A stretch of DNA of 64,000 bases, taken from Fidelibacterota bacterium (GTDB lineage Bacteria > Fidelibacterota > UBA8477 > JABMPR01). A program made the position numbers and the translations under genes. The stretch spans positions 1 to 64,000 of the forward strand of contig JAIPJF010000019.1 of the NCBI GenBank assembly GCA_021734325.1, read 5' to 3'. Below are positions 7,321 through 16,715 of this stretch, piece after piece. Numbering within the stretch: the stretch's first letter is position 1; each line of letters begins with the position of its first letter. The notes below the pieces were generated by a model that saw only the letters and a program-made list of their open reading frames with translations, had not been told where the DNA came from and did no database searches.

Positions 7321-8691
7321 ATGGCTGAGCATAAGATCAAGATTTTGATTATAGATGACGAAAAGAATATTCGTCTCACCTTGAGAGACATTCTGGAGGA
7401 TGATGGCCACCATGTTTTGGAAGCCGGAAGCGGTGAAGATGGGTTGGACCTGTTAAAAAAGGAGAATGTTGATCTAGTCCTCCTGGATGTTCGTCTTCCT
7501 GGAATGGATGGCATAGAGGTCCTAAAGGGAATCAAGGGAATTGATGAAAGTCTTGATGTAATCATGATCTCGGGTCATGCCACAGTTGGAACCGCCGTTG
7601 ATGCCCTGCGTATTGGGGCTTACGACTTTTTGGAAAAACCCCTTTCCCTGGCGCGGGTAAAATTAGCAATCAGGAATTTATCTGAAAAACAATCCTTGAG
7701 TAAAAGAACGGCTGTTATCGAACAGACTCAAAAGGATAAGTACAGGCTTGTGGGACAATCACCGCAGATGGAGCAGGTCCTGGATACTGCTCGACGCGTT
7801 GGTCCAACCCAGGCCAAGGTGCTGATCCGTGGTGAAAGTGGAACAGGCAAGGAGCTGGTTGCCCACGCCATCCATGCCGCCAGTTCCCGCGCCTCAGAAC
7901 CCTTTGTCAAATTTAATGCCGCGGCAATCCCATCTGAATTGGTTGAAAGCGAGCTGTTTGGTCACGAAAAGGGCGCGTTTACCGGCGCAGTGGGACAGAA
8001 GAAGGGTAAGATTGAGATGGCCAATAGCGGAACACTCTTCCTGGATGAAATAGGTGATATGAGTCTGTCTGCTCAGGCAAAAATTCTACGTGTTCTGGAA
8101 GATGGTAAATTTGAACGGGTGGGAGGGACACAAACTCAATCTGTGGATATTCGACTTCTGGCAGCAACCAATAAGCCCCTGGAAGAAATGGTCAAAGCCG
8201 GTCAATTCCGTGAAGATCTGTTCTACCGTCTGAATGTCGTGCCAATCAATCTTCCCCCCCTGAGAGAACGGGAGGGAGATATTAAGTCCTTGCTCACTCA
8301 CTTTCTCGCCCATTATGCTGCTGAACTGAGTCTGATCCCAAAGCATTTTTCCCGTGATGCACTTAAAATGCTTATCGATTATTCATTTCCAGGTAACATT
8401 AGAGAACTTCGGAACCTGGTAGAAAGATTATATATACTAAGCCCCAATACTGAAATCGATATAGCCGAAGTCAAACCGCATTTGAATCAGGTCGCCGCTT
8501 CTGAGGGTGAAGCCGCCATTTTCACTGAAACAAGATCCTTTGCTGACGCAAAACGAATTTTCGAAGAGCGTTATCTTGAATCACAATTACGCCAACATGC
8601 AGGGAATATTAGTCGTACTGCCAAAAGTTTGGGTATGCAGCAATCAAATCTATCGAGGAAACTAAAAGAGTTGGGTTTAGGAAAACCCTGA
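7321..8691 (+). CDS. Sigma-54-dependent response regulator, NtrC/NtrX family
   Basis: The 456-residue protein has a receiver domain with acidic pocket Asp12/Asp13 and phospho-acceptor Asp56, and an AAA+ domain with Walker A GESGTGKE (171-178). The sigma-54 contact loop GAFTGA is at 218-223. A C-terminal Fis-type helix-turn-helix lies at about 425-450 (ISRTAKSLGMQQSNLSRKL). It activates transcription at sigma-54 promoters when phosphorylated by the adjacent kinase. The set 5528-8691 forms one three-gene operon. Regulated targets cannot be told from the window. Confidence 0.93.
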   Translation: MAEHKIKILIIDDEKNIRLTLRDILEDDGHHVLEAGSGEDGLDLLKKENVDLVLLDVRLPGMDGIEVLKGIKGIDESLDVIMISGHATVGTAVDALRIGAYDFLEKPLSLARVKLAIRNLSEKQSLSKRTAVIEQTQKDKYRLVGQSPQMEQVLDTARRVGPTQAKVLIRGESGTGKELVAHAIHAASSRASEPFVKFNAAAIPSELVESELFGHEKGAFTGAVGQKKGKIEMANSGTLFLDEIGDMSLSAQAKILRVLEDGKFERVGGTQTQSVDIRLLAATNKPLEEMVKAGQFREDLFYRLNVVPINLPPLREREGDIKSLLTHFLAHYAAELSLIPKHFSRDALKMLIDYSFPGNIRELRNLVERLYILSPNTEIDIAEVKPHLNQVAASEGEAAIFTETRSFADAKRIFEERYLESQLRQHAGNISRTAKSLGMQQSNLSRKLKELGLGKP

Positions 8692-8729
8692 TTAAATCTA
8701 TCGCGTAAAAAAATTATTGAAAGTACCCA

Positions 8730-11174
8730 ATGAGATTTATTTATATTTTCTTATTCCTTTTGATGCTTTTTTCCACAATTGTGGCTGAAAGCACTAAAAA
8801 AAAAATAGCCACACTCAGAACTGAAAAAGCACCACTCATAGACGGTGTTGTTGATGATGCTGTTTGGAGTAAGGTTTCACCCGCTACAGATTTCTTCCGC
8901 TATGAGCCGGAAAGCGGGGGTCATGCACCTGTTAAAACAGAGGTCAGGTTCCTGTATGACGATGTCGCACTTTATGTCGCAGCAACCATGTATGATCCAG
9001 ATCCCTCAAGTATCCCCAGACAACTGGGGAAAAGAGATGACGATGATGCCCTTGCTGATTGGCTGGGGCTTTGGATAAACCCTTTTAATGATGGCGCCAA
9101 TGAAATTGGATTTCTGGTTACTGCTGCCGGAGTTCAGGTCGACGCTAAATACAGCCCTGATGGCGATGATTCCGACTGGAATCCAGTCTGGTCCAGTGAA
9201 GTTGCCATTCACGATCAAGGCTGGTCCGTGGAAATGGCAATCCCTTTCAGCCAGATCCGATTTCCGGCCAAAGACATTCAAACCTGGGGATTGAATATTG
9301 CGCGTCGCAGAGCCAATTTAAGAGAAATTTATACCTGGACAGAACTCGACAAAGCCCAGAATAATTCTGCACAACAAGCTGGTCTCTTATTGGGTATCGA
9401 GAGGATTGAGTCTCCGCTTCGCTTATCCTTCACACCCTATGCTGCCGTGTCTGCAGAGCATTATCCCTTTAACGAGGCTGGGAATAGTAACTTTTCATCC
9501 AGTTATAGGGGAGGGATGGATCTCAAGTATGGGATCAATGAAAGTTTTACGCTTGACATGACCTTGATCCCGGATTTTGGTCAGGTTCAGTCAGACAACG
9601 CTGTGTTGAATCTGTCCCCATTTGAAATTCGCTACGATGAACACCGCCCCTTTTTTACAGAGGGAACAGAATTACTGAGTAAGGCTGGACTCTTTTACTC
9701 ACGTCGTGTCGGAGCCCATCCCATTCGATATTATCAGGTCGCTGATGAAGAAATCCTCCAAGATGGTGAGGCAGTGATCAGTAATCCTGAAGAAACACAG
9801 ATGATCAATGCCACAAAGGTAACTGGTCAGACCAATAATGGGGTTTCCCTTGGCTTCTTTAATGCGATTACGGCAGCTACCCATGCGAGTATCGCCGATT
9901 CTCTGGGGAATGAACGGGAATTTTTGACCAACCCCTTGAGCAACTACAATCTTGTTGTCATTGGTAAAAACATGAATAACGGCTCAGAAGTCAACCTTAT
10001 TAATACCAATGTACAAAGATTTGCTGCAGATGATACCAGCAACGATTTCAGGGATGCCAACGTGATTGGCTATTCAACACGATTGGTTTCAAGGGATTCA
10101 AAATGGGTGCTTTCATCCAGCGGGGGATATGATCAGCTTTATTATCCTGATAGTATATCCTCTGGATATCGCTATAGTTTGGAAATTGAGGAAAACCAGG
10201 GTGTCTTTCAATATGGCCTGGGACACAGTGTTGAGAGTGAATACTACAATCCCAATGACATGGGATACCTTCGTCAACCCAATGAATTCTCCCAGTTTGG
10301 GTGGATAAGCCTCCGCACGCTTGACCCAGTCTGGAAAATCAACTATGCTCATCTGAGTGCTCAGCTGGTTTACTCAAGTCTGTTCAATCCGAGAGTCTAT
10401 ACCAGTTATGATTTCAATATGAACTACAATGTGACATTTAAGAATTATTTTTCAATAGGTGGCGGCATGTCGGGGAGGCCTCGGGAAGGTCATGACTACT
10501 ACGAACCCAGGGTTGAAGACCGCTACTATACGACGACACGATGGTTTGATTCCTGGTTCTGGATTTCCAGCAATTATAACAAACCTTTTTCTGCTGATAT
10601 CTGGGTGGGAAGATCTGCCGTTTCAAGGAGAGGTGCCTTGTGGTGGGGTGGGGGATTCAATCCACGCTGGCGGGTTAACGATCAGCTCTACCTAAGCTAT
10701 AATCTTGAAACGAATCAGGCAACGGATGGTCATGGCTTTGCAGACCTGGATAGTCTGGATAACCCGGTTTTTGGACGTCGCGATCAAACCACCATCACCA
10801 ACAGCCTGTATTCAACTTTTATTTTTAGCCGCAATCTTGAATCAGAGCTCAGGGTGAGATATTACAGATCCGCACTCAAATATCATGACTTTTATGATCT
10901 TACCGACGAAGGTGAACTGACACCCCGAAATTATGATGCAGACCTAAATACAGTATTTGGAGCCTTTACCGTGGATGCTGTCATAACCTGGCGCTTCCTT
11001 CCGGGGAGTGAAATAAATATTACCTGGAAGAATGCAATTTATGCTGATGGATCCGATCCCGATGTTCCCTATCTGGAAGATCTAAAGGCCTTGCCAGATC
11101 TGGAGCAGAGCAATTCCATATCCATGAAGCTCCTTTACTATGTTGATGTCTGGTCTTTGAAACACAGATTGTAA
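8730..11174 (+). CDS. DUF5916 protein with N-terminal CBM9-like domain
   Basis: The 814-residue exported protein has a signal peptide ending near IVAES. A CBM9-like fold covers about residues 25-225 (APLIDGVVDDAVWSKV..VEMAIPFSQIRF). A long aromatic-rich, beta-strand-rich region follows, as in DUF5916 proteins of Bacteroidota and relatives, where the C-terminus is thought to form an outer-membrane barrel. Related proteins are often next to hydrolases or secretion genes; here no such neighbour is present. Function is not established. It could bind glycans or peptides at the cell surface. The gene is preceded by a 38-bp gap after the regulator and could be read from its own promoter. Confidence 0.8.
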   Translation: MRFIYIFLFLLMLFSTIVAESTKKKIATLRTEKAPLIDGVVDDAVWSKVSPATDFFRYEPESGGHAPVKTEVRFLYDDVALYVAATMYDPDPSSIPRQLGKRDDDDALADWLGLWINPFNDGANEIGFLVTAAGVQVDAKYSPDGDDSDWNPVWSSEVAIHDQGWSVEMAIPFSQIRFPAKDIQTWGLNIARRRANLREIYTWTELDKAQNNSAQQAGLLLGIERIESPLRLSFTPYAAVSAEHYPFNEAGNSNFSSSYRGGMDLKYGINESFTLDMTLIPDFGQVQSDNAVLNLSPFEIRYDEHRPFFTEGTELLSKAGLFYSRRVGAHPIRYYQVADEEILQDGEAVISNPEETQMINATKVTGQTNNGVSLGFFNAITAATHASIADSLGNEREFLTNPLSNYNLVVIGKNMNNGSEVNLINTNVQRFAADDTSNDFRDANVIGYSTRLVSRDSKWVLSSSGGYDQLYYPDSISSGYRYSLEIEENQGVFQYGLGHSVESEYYNPNDMGYLRQPNEFSQFGWISLRTLDPVWKINYAHLSAQLVYSSLFNPRVYTSYDFNMNYNVTFKNYFSIGGGMSGRPREGHDYYEPRVEDRYYTTTRWFDSWFWISSNYNKPFSADIWVGRSAVSRRGALWWGGGFNPRWRVNDQLYLSYNLETNQATDGHGFADLDSLDNPVFGRRDQTTITNSLYSTFIFSRNLESELRVRYYRSALKYHDFYDLTDEGELTPRNYDADLNTVFGAFTVDAVITWRFLPGSEINITWKNAIYADGSDPDVPYLEDLKALPDLEQSNSISMKLLYYVDVWSLKHRL

Positions 11175-11191
11175 GCAGGGGATAGAAAACA

Positions 11192-11566
11192 ATGGAATCA
11201 CGACAGATTGTCGAGAGATGGGTCGAGCTCTTTAACGCTGCAGATGCTGAAGGGATTTCACAACTTTACGCTGAAGATGCAGTCAATGATCAAGTCGTTT
11301 TTGATAAACCTGTTGTTGGTCGTCAAGCCATCAGGGAGATGTTTCAAGCAGAATTTCTCCGTGCGCCAATGGTTTGCAGAAAAGAGAATCTTCTCGAATC
11401 GGGAGATTGGGTCGTCCTTGAGTGGAGTGATCCTGTTGGTCTGAGAGGCTGTGGTTTTTTCAAGATCAAAAATGGAAAAATTGTGCTCCAACGGGGATAT
11501 TTTGACCAGTTGACCTTTTTCAAACACCAAAACATACCCATCCCTGTCACCTATCTCGAGATATAA
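11192..11566 (+). CDS. SnoaL-like / NTF2-fold small protein
   Basis: The 124-residue protein starts ESRQIVERWVELFNAADAEGISQLYAEDAVND, the standard opening of SnoaL-like NTF2-fold domains, and continues with IREMF, WVVLEW and GCGFFKIKNGKI. Such domains form a cone-shaped pocket and serve as hydrolases, isomerases or binding proteins for small molecules. The substrate is not predictable. An AGGGGAT ribosome-binding site precedes the ATG. It lies 17 bp after the DUF5916 gene and may share its transcript. Confidence 0.8.
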   Translation: MESRQIVERWVELFNAADAEGISQLYAEDAVNDQVVFDKPVVGRQAIREMFQAEFLRAPMVCRKENLLESGDWVVLEWSDPVGLRGCGFFKIKNGKIVLQRGYFDQLTFFKHQNIPIPVTYLEI

Positions 11567-11674
11567 ATATCCTCCATATTTCAAATGCAAGAATGAGGTG
11601 CTGACAAGCGTCTTATTAATCCAATTTATGGCATAGTCCTTGCCTAAATCAATTACTTGGAAGAGGAGAATATT

Positions 11675-12541
11675 TTGTACAAAATATTAAAAGCAGAATT
11701 TATTGCACCCAATGTTAAAAGCTTCATTATCGAAGCTCCCCACATTGCAAAAAAAAGACAAGCAGGGCAGTTCATCATTTTAAGAGTTCACGAAAAAGGT
11801 GAGCGTATCCCTATCACGATTGCCGACTCGAGTCCTGAAGAGGGCTGGATTAATATCATCGTTCAAGGGCTTGGAAAAACCAGTGCCCATCTTAATACGC
11901 TTGAATCTGGAGACCATTTACAGGATCTGGTTGGGCCACTTGGTCTGCCAACCCACATCGAGAATTGGGGAACGCTGGTCTGCATCAGTGGGGGGGTTGG
12001 TACAGCAGAATCGCTTCCTATAGCAGCTGCAGGTAAAGCAGCCGGGAACCGGGTTATCTCGATTATTGGTGCACGTCACAAAGACCTGCTTATTGCTGAA
12101 AGTCAGATGGCCGAAGTGGTGGATGAAGTAAGAATCTCCACAGACGATGGATCTGCGGGACGGCACGGACTGGTAACGGATGTACTCCAGGATCTTATGG
12201 ATGAAGGGGTAAAGCCGGATATGATCGTCGCCATTGGTCCCCTTCCCATGATGGCAGCAGTCTCGAACCAGACCAAAGCAATTGGAATTCCAACCATGGT
12301 TAGCTTGAATGCGATCATGGTGGACGGTACAGGGATGTGTGGTGCCTGCCGGGCAACCGTAGGTGGCAAAACGGTCTTTGTTTGCGTGGAAGGTCCTGAA
12401 TTCGACGGGCATCAAGTTGATTTTAAGGAATTGGGCATGCGTCAAAAGATGTACAAAAAGCAAGAAGAAGAATCCCATAAATGCTTCCTTGAGAAACAGA
12501 TGAGAAAAATAAAAGCCGAGCAAGTTGCAGAGGAAGTATAG
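11675..12541 (+). CDS. nfnA: NADH-dependent ferredoxin:NADP oxidoreductase small subunit NfnA (SudB-like)
   Basis: This is a ferredoxin-NADP reductase-fold subunit with FAD and one [2Fe-2S] cluster. With NfnB it couples ferredoxin and NADH oxidation to NADP reduction by flavin-based bifurcation, or works as a sulfide dehydrogenase in some organisms. Visible features are RIPITIAD (FAD), GGVGTAE (NAD site) and the cluster motif MCGAC followed by a third Cys twelve residues later. The TTG at 11675 is preferred to TTG 11657, because GGAAGAGGAG (11659-11668) then sits at proper distance; this gives 288 residues. nfnB follows after three bases. Confidence 0.87.
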   Translation: MYKILKAEFIAPNVKSFIIEAPHIAKKRQAGQFIILRVHEKGERIPITIADSSPEEGWINIIVQGLGKTSAHLNTLESGDHLQDLVGPLGLPTHIENWGTLVCISGGVGTAESLPIAAAGKAAGNRVISIIGARHKDLLIAESQMAEVVDEVRISTDDGSAGRHGLVTDVLQDLMDEGVKPDMIVAIGPLPMMAAVSNQTKAIGIPTMVSLNAIMVDGTGMCGACRATVGGKTVFVCVEGPEFDGHQVDFKELGMRQKMYKKQEEESHKCFLEKQMRKIKAEQVAEEV

Positions 12542-12544
12542 GTT

Positions 12545-14002
12545 ATGAAAAGAGAACAACCCCAGTCATTTAACACTATTTCAGTCAAAGAACGGCTCAT
12601 CATACCTCGTCAGGTCATGCCTGAACAGGATCCTCTTCTACGCAGTGGCAACTTCCTTGAAGTAAATCTGGGGCTTTCAGCTGAGCAGGCAGTCATCGAG
12701 GCTCAGCGCTGTATCGAATGCAAAAGTCCAAGTTGTATGGATGGTTGCCCGGTGAGCATCAAGATACCCGATTTTATTCAATTGATCTGTAACAAAGATT
12801 TCCTTGGTGCTGCCGATAAAATCAAGGAGGATAGCTCCCTTCCCGCTGTTTGCGGCCGCGTTTGCCCACAGGAGACCCAGTGCGAAGAGGTTTGTGTTGT
12901 AGGTAAAAGATTTGAACCGGTCGCCATCGGTCGCCTTGAACGATTCGTGGCTGATTATGCCATGCTCCACAGCAATGGCTCGCCGGTGACTCCGGATAAA
13001 CCGCAACCCTCAGGACAAAAAGTTGCCATCGTTGGTTCAGGTCCGGCAGGGCTGGCAGCCGCCAGCGATTTGATCAAGGAAGGTCATGAGGTCACGGTTT
13101 TCGAGGCTTTGCACGAATTTGGTGGTGTCTTGGTCTATGGTATCCCTGAATTTCGACTACCTAAAAAGATTCTGCGTCAAGAGGTGGCAAATCTGGAAGC
13201 CATGGGGGTCAAATTTGTTAAGAATTTTATTGTCGGTCGCAGCATGACCATACAGGAGCTCATGGAGGAGGAAGGCTACGATGCCATGTTTTTAGGTCTT
13301 GGAGCCGGTCTGCCGCGTTTTATGAATATCCCGGGAGAAAATTTAAACGGGGTGTATTCGGCCAATGAATTCCTCACCCGTTCCAACCTGATGCGTGCTT
13401 ATGAATTTCCAGAATGGGACACACCCCTCTACCGGGCAAAGCACGCGATAATAGTTGGTGGTGGCAATACAGCCATGGATGCTGTCAGAACTGCCAAGCG
13501 ATTGGGGGCAGAAGAGGCCAGCATCGTCTATCGTCGCTCTGAAGAAGAGATGCCTGCTCGGAATGAAGAGATCCATCACGCCAAGGAAGAAGGGGTGAAG
13601 TTTATGAATCTCGTCAACCCCATTGAGTTCATCGGAGATGAGCAGGGAAGTGTGGTTGCTGCCAAATGTTTGCGCATGAAGCTGGGTGAACCAGATGAAT
13701 CGGGACGCAGGCGTCCCGTACCCATGGAGGGATCGGAATTTACCATGGATATCGACATGGTTGTCATCGCCGTAGGTAACGGATCCAATCCGCTTATCTC
13801 TCAAACCACACCAGCTATTAAAACCAACAAGTGGGGAAATATTATCGCCGATGAAGACGGACGGACTTCAATGGAAGGCGTTTTTGCCGGCGGAGATATT
13901 GTCAGTGGAGGTGCCACAGTGATTCTGGCGATGGGGGCAGGACGGAAGTCTGCCATTGCCATCAACGAGTACCTGAAAACAAAAGTATGGAGTGTCGTAT
14001 GA
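12545..14002 (+). CDS. nfnB: NADH-dependent ferredoxin:NADP oxidoreductase large subunit NfnB (SudA/GltD-like)
   Basis: The 485-residue flavoprotein belongs to the glutamate-synthase small-subunit family. N-terminal cysteine motifs CIECKSPSCMDGCPV and CGRVCPQETQCEEVC bind [4Fe-4S] clusters. GSGPAGLAAA (about residue 165) binds FAD and VGGGNTAMDA (about 305) binds the second dinucleotide. Automatic pipelines often name such genes gltD, but the directly adjacent nfnA and the absence of a large glutamate synthase subunit favour NfnB. It overlaps the next gene by four bases. Confidence 0.88.
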   Translation: MKREQPQSFNTISVKERLIIPRQVMPEQDPLLRSGNFLEVNLGLSAEQAVIEAQRCIECKSPSCMDGCPVSIKIPDFIQLICNKDFLGAADKIKEDSSLPAVCGRVCPQETQCEEVCVVGKRFEPVAIGRLERFVADYAMLHSNGSPVTPDKPQPSGQKVAIVGSGPAGLAAASDLIKEGHEVTVFEALHEFGGVLVYGIPEFRLPKKILRQEVANLEAMGVKFVKNFIVGRSMTIQELMEEEGYDAMFLGLGAGLPRFMNIPGENLNGVYSANEFLTRSNLMRAYEFPEWDTPLYRAKHAIIVGGGNTAMDAVRTAKRLGAEEASIVYRRSEEEMPARNEEIHHAKEEGVKFMNLVNPIEFIGDEQGSVVAAKCLRMKLGEPDESGRRRPVPMEGSEFTMDIDMVVIAVGNGSNPLISQTTPAIKTNKWGNIIADEDGRTSMEGVFAGGDIVSGGATVILAMGAGRKSAIAINEYLKTKVWSVV

Positions 14003-14463
14003 GTCTAAAACAGCAGATCGATTCAATGAATATGAATGAGATTGTTGATCTCTGTATCGATCAGGAACAGCAGGCAATACACCTCTATACCATGGCGCGG
14101 GATCAGGCAAAAGATGAGCATGCCGCAATTAAATTCCAGGAGCTCGTGGATATGGAGACTGCGCATAAGGTCGCATTGCAAAAATTTGAACTTGAGAATT
14201 ATCTGGATCTTCCTCCGGCTGATCTGAAGGTAACCGATTATCTCATGGAGCCAGTCTTTAATGAGAATCTAAGTACCCAGGAAATTTTGATCCTGGCAGC
14301 AAAACGCGAGGATAAGACCGCCAAAATGTATCAGGATTTGGCCAATCACTTCACGTCAGATAAGAAACTGAACACCTTTTTTCAGATGATGGCAGACGAG
14401 GAACTTCGTCATAAGCACAATCTGGAAACAGAATACGAGAAAGAGTTTCTTCAAGAAGGCTAA
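13999..14463 (+). CDS. Ferritin-like di-iron (rubrerythrin-type) protein
   Basis: The 154-residue helical protein carries Glu23, Glu53-x-x-His56 and a second set (KREDKTAKMY and EELRH) spaced like the di-iron ligands of rubrerythrin-type four-helix bundles. No rubredoxin domain is present. The ATG at 13999 overlaps the nfnB stop and is preceded by GGAG; an in-frame ATG at 13987 would lie deeper in nfnB. Position in the nfnAB operon suggests peroxide or oxygen scavenging with reductant from this pathway, which is an inference. Confidence 0.75.
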   Translation: MSLKQQIDSMNMNEIVDLCIDQEQQAIHLYTMARDQAKDEHAAIKFQELVDMETAHKVALQKFELENYLDLPPADLKVTDYLMEPVFNENLSTQEILILAAKREDKTAKMYQDLANHFTSDKKLNTFFQMMADEELRHKHNLETEYEKEFLQEG

Positions 14464-14523
14464 AATCTAGCGTTGTAGTAGAGATCGTTAAAACGCTTGT
14501 AATTCCAGCACGAATCTTCAAGT

Positions 14524-14581
14524 ACCCAACTAAAGTTGGGTGGCAACGAAAATCTCAACAACACCTGACTTTACACAGGTG
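14524..14581. terminator. Two hairpins between convergent operons
   Basis: acccaac/gttgggt (14524-14541) and cacctg/caggtg (14562-14581) lie between the convergent ferritin-like gene and argS. Neither has a strong T-run, so their role as terminators is only suggested by position. Confidence 0.4.
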
Positions 14582-14605
14582 AGGAATTTAAGTTTGAACC
14601 GGGAT

Positions 14606-16237
14606 TTACATCTGTACGGGTGCACTGATTCCAAGAATTCTCAATCCATTCCGCAGCGTAATTTGAATCGCTTCCAGCAAGGCTAATCTGGCCTGTGAAA
14701 GTGCAGGCTGCTCAAGATCAATCACCTTGTATTCAGTGTAAAACTTGTGGAGTGCAGTTGCCAGTTCGGATAGATATCCAGGCAGGTGGTGAACTTCCAA
14801 CGAACGACGGCAGTGATCTACAACCTCGGGAAATTCAAGCGCTTTGTTGATCAGCGCGACTGTATATTCTTCATCCAGAAGCGATAGATCAGCGTGGGAC
14901 AGGTCTTTTTCCAGTCCCCGTTCCTTGGCTCGCCTGAAAATACTGGAAATTCTGGCGTGGGCGTATTGGAGGTAAAAGACCGGATTCTCTTCGGTCTGAC
15001 GCTTTGCGAGATCCAGGTCAAAATTAAGATGGCTGGAGGCGCTGCGCATGATATAGAAATAGCGGACCACGTCTGCACCCACTTCATCGATGAGCTCATC
15101 CAGAGTAACAAAATTTGCTTTCCGCGTTGACATTTTAACCACCTCACCGGAGCGGAGAAGGGTAACGAATTGATGAATAACCACATTTATATGCTCATAT
15201 TTCAAGCCCATTACCTTTAAAGCAGACAGAACATCTGGATAGGCATCAATATGATCTGCTCCAAAAATATCAACAACCAGATCGAAGCCACGGGCTATTT
15301 TTTCACGGTGATAGGCAATGTCAGGAAGACGATAGGTGGGTTCACCACTGGATTTAACAAGGACGCGATCCTGTTCAATTCCAAGCTCACTTGTTTTAAA
15401 CCAGGTGGCCCCATCCTTCTCATAGAGCAGGCCTTTGTCGCGAAGCAGGGAAAGCACTTCGTCAATTTTTCCGTCATCATACAGGGAACGTTCGTTGTAG
15501 AACACATCATGGATGACACCGATACGCTCTAAACTGGTCTTTATAATCGCAAAAATAGATTTTTCAGCGTACTCTTTGTACACATTTATATCAGTATCAT
15601 TGTCAAGATCTGGGCTCTTATCAAGGAGGTCTTGTGCAATATCAATCAGATATTCACCCTCATATCCCCCGTCTGGAAGAGCGATGGACTGCCCTTTCAA
15701 TTCCATATACCGGGCTTTTAGGGATTCACCTAATAGACGCATTTGTCGACCGGCGTTATTAAAATAATACTCACGGGTCACAGCATAACCTGACCAGCTG
15801 AGAATGTTGGCTATTGTATCACCTAAAACGGTCTGACGTCCATGTCCTACTGTGAGGGGTCCCGTCGGGTTTGCGCTGACAAATTCTACCTGGGCAGTTA
15901 GTCCTTTACCGGTATCATTTTGCCCAAAGGTGTCACCTGTGTCCAGAATCAATTTGAGTTGGCTTTTCAGGTAGTTTGTCGATTGAAAGAAATTGATAAA
16001 TCCAGGGTTGACGATCTCGAATTTCTCAACGATGTCAGTATCCAGCTCCATTCCATCCATCATTTCCTGGGCAATCTGATTCGGTGCTCGCTTCAGGTCT
16101 CTGGCCAGAACCATAGCAATATTTGTGGACCAATCACCGTTTTCAGTGCTTTTAGGGCGAGATAGTTGCAATCTCTCTGCTGGCCATCCGAGCTGATCCA
16201 GACGGGTGGTGATCAGTTTTACTAGATATTCATTCAT
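14606..16237 (-). CDS. argS: Arginyl-tRNA synthetase
   Basis: This class I synthetase charges tRNA-Arg. The 543-residue protein has the signature SANPTGPLTVGHGR (HIGH-type), the KMSTRK loop in place of KMSKS, and a C-terminal DALR anticodon-binding domain ending in LRNGLRILGISAPVQM. It is the last gene of a minus-strand operon that begins with the cysteine desulfurase at 20855. The gap to rsfS upstream is 19 bp. Confidence 0.96.
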   Translation of the reverse strand: MNEYLVKLITTRLDQLGWPAERLQLSRPKSTENGDWSTNIAMVLARDLKRAPNQIAQEMMDGMELDTDIVEKFEIVNPGFINFFQSTNYLKSQLKLILDTGDTFGQNDTGKGLTAQVEFVSANPTGPLTVGHGRQTVLGDTIANILSWSGYAVTREYYFNNAGRQMRLLGESLKARYMELKGQSIALPDGGYEGEYLIDIAQDLLDKSPDLDNDTDINVYKEYAEKSIFAIIKTSLERIGVIHDVFYNERSLYDDGKIDEVLSLLRDKGLLYEKDGATWFKTSELGIEQDRVLVKSSGEPTYRLPDIAYHREKIARGFDLVVDIFGADHIDAYPDVLSALKVMGLKYEHINVVIHQFVTLLRSGEVVKMSTRKANFVTLDELIDEVGADVVRYFYIMRSASSHLNFDLDLAKRQTEENPVFYLQYAHARISSIFRRAKERGLEKDLSHADLSLLDEEYTVALINKALEFPEVVDHCRRSLEVHHLPGYLSELATALHKFYTEYKVIDLEQPALSQARLALLEAIQITLRNGLRILGISAPVQM

Positions 16238-16256
16238 AAGTTTCTAAAGGTGAGTA

Positions 16257-16658
16257 TTAAAGATCATCGAACAGGGGTGCCATGGCATCAGCAGCTTGAT
16301 CGTCATCGATCAGCTCGATGGTCTCAGCATCAATCCAAAGTCTTTCAAGATCATAGTAATCTCTAGAGGCTTCGTGGAAAACATGGACCACAACATTGAT
16401 GTAATCTAACAGGATCCATTCACGTGTATCGTATCCCTCACGATTGAAGGGGCGCTCGATGGCGGCTATCTCGTCCACAATATGATCAACAATAGCTTTT
16501 ACCTGTACATCAGAATTCCCGGAACAGATCACAAAAAAATCAGTCATAGATGTAATTTTATGAACATCAAGGATCTTTACACGATTGGCTTTTTTCTCGA
16601 GAGCGAGCTCACCGATTTCAAGAGCAAGTTTTTTTGAATCTGAATAGTTATTTGGCAT
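16257..16658 (-). CDS. rsfS: Ribosomal silencing factor RsfS
   Basis: RsfS binds ribosomal protein uL14 on free 50S subunits and blocks joining with 30S under starvation. The 133-residue protein matches the family from start to end: LDVHKITSMTDFFVICSGNSDVQVKAI, then REGYDTREWILLDYINVVVHVF and YYDLERLW. A short acidic C-terminal tail (IDDDQAADAMAPLFDDL) extends past the conserved domain. It lies between LytR_C and argS in the same operon. Confidence 0.93.
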   Translation of the reverse strand: MPNNYSDSKKLALEIGELALEKKANRVKILDVHKITSMTDFFVICSGNSDVQVKAIVDHIVDEIAAIERPFNREGYDTREWILLDYINVVVHVFHEASRDYYDLERLWIDAETIELIDDDQAADAMAPLFDDL

Positions 16659-16715
16659 GGAGGTTCAATTAGTTTCTTGTATGATAAAATAAGTCAAAAG
16701 ACAGGGGGCGAGAGC

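Noticed and set aside
11918-12559. 213-codon minus-strand frame opposite nfnA
   Set aside because: It is antisense to a clear family gene over its whole length, with no domain of its own.
12545-14002. Annotation as glutamate synthase small subunit (gltD)
   Set aside because: No gltB is present, and nfnA lies directly upstream with the matching [2Fe-2S] motif.
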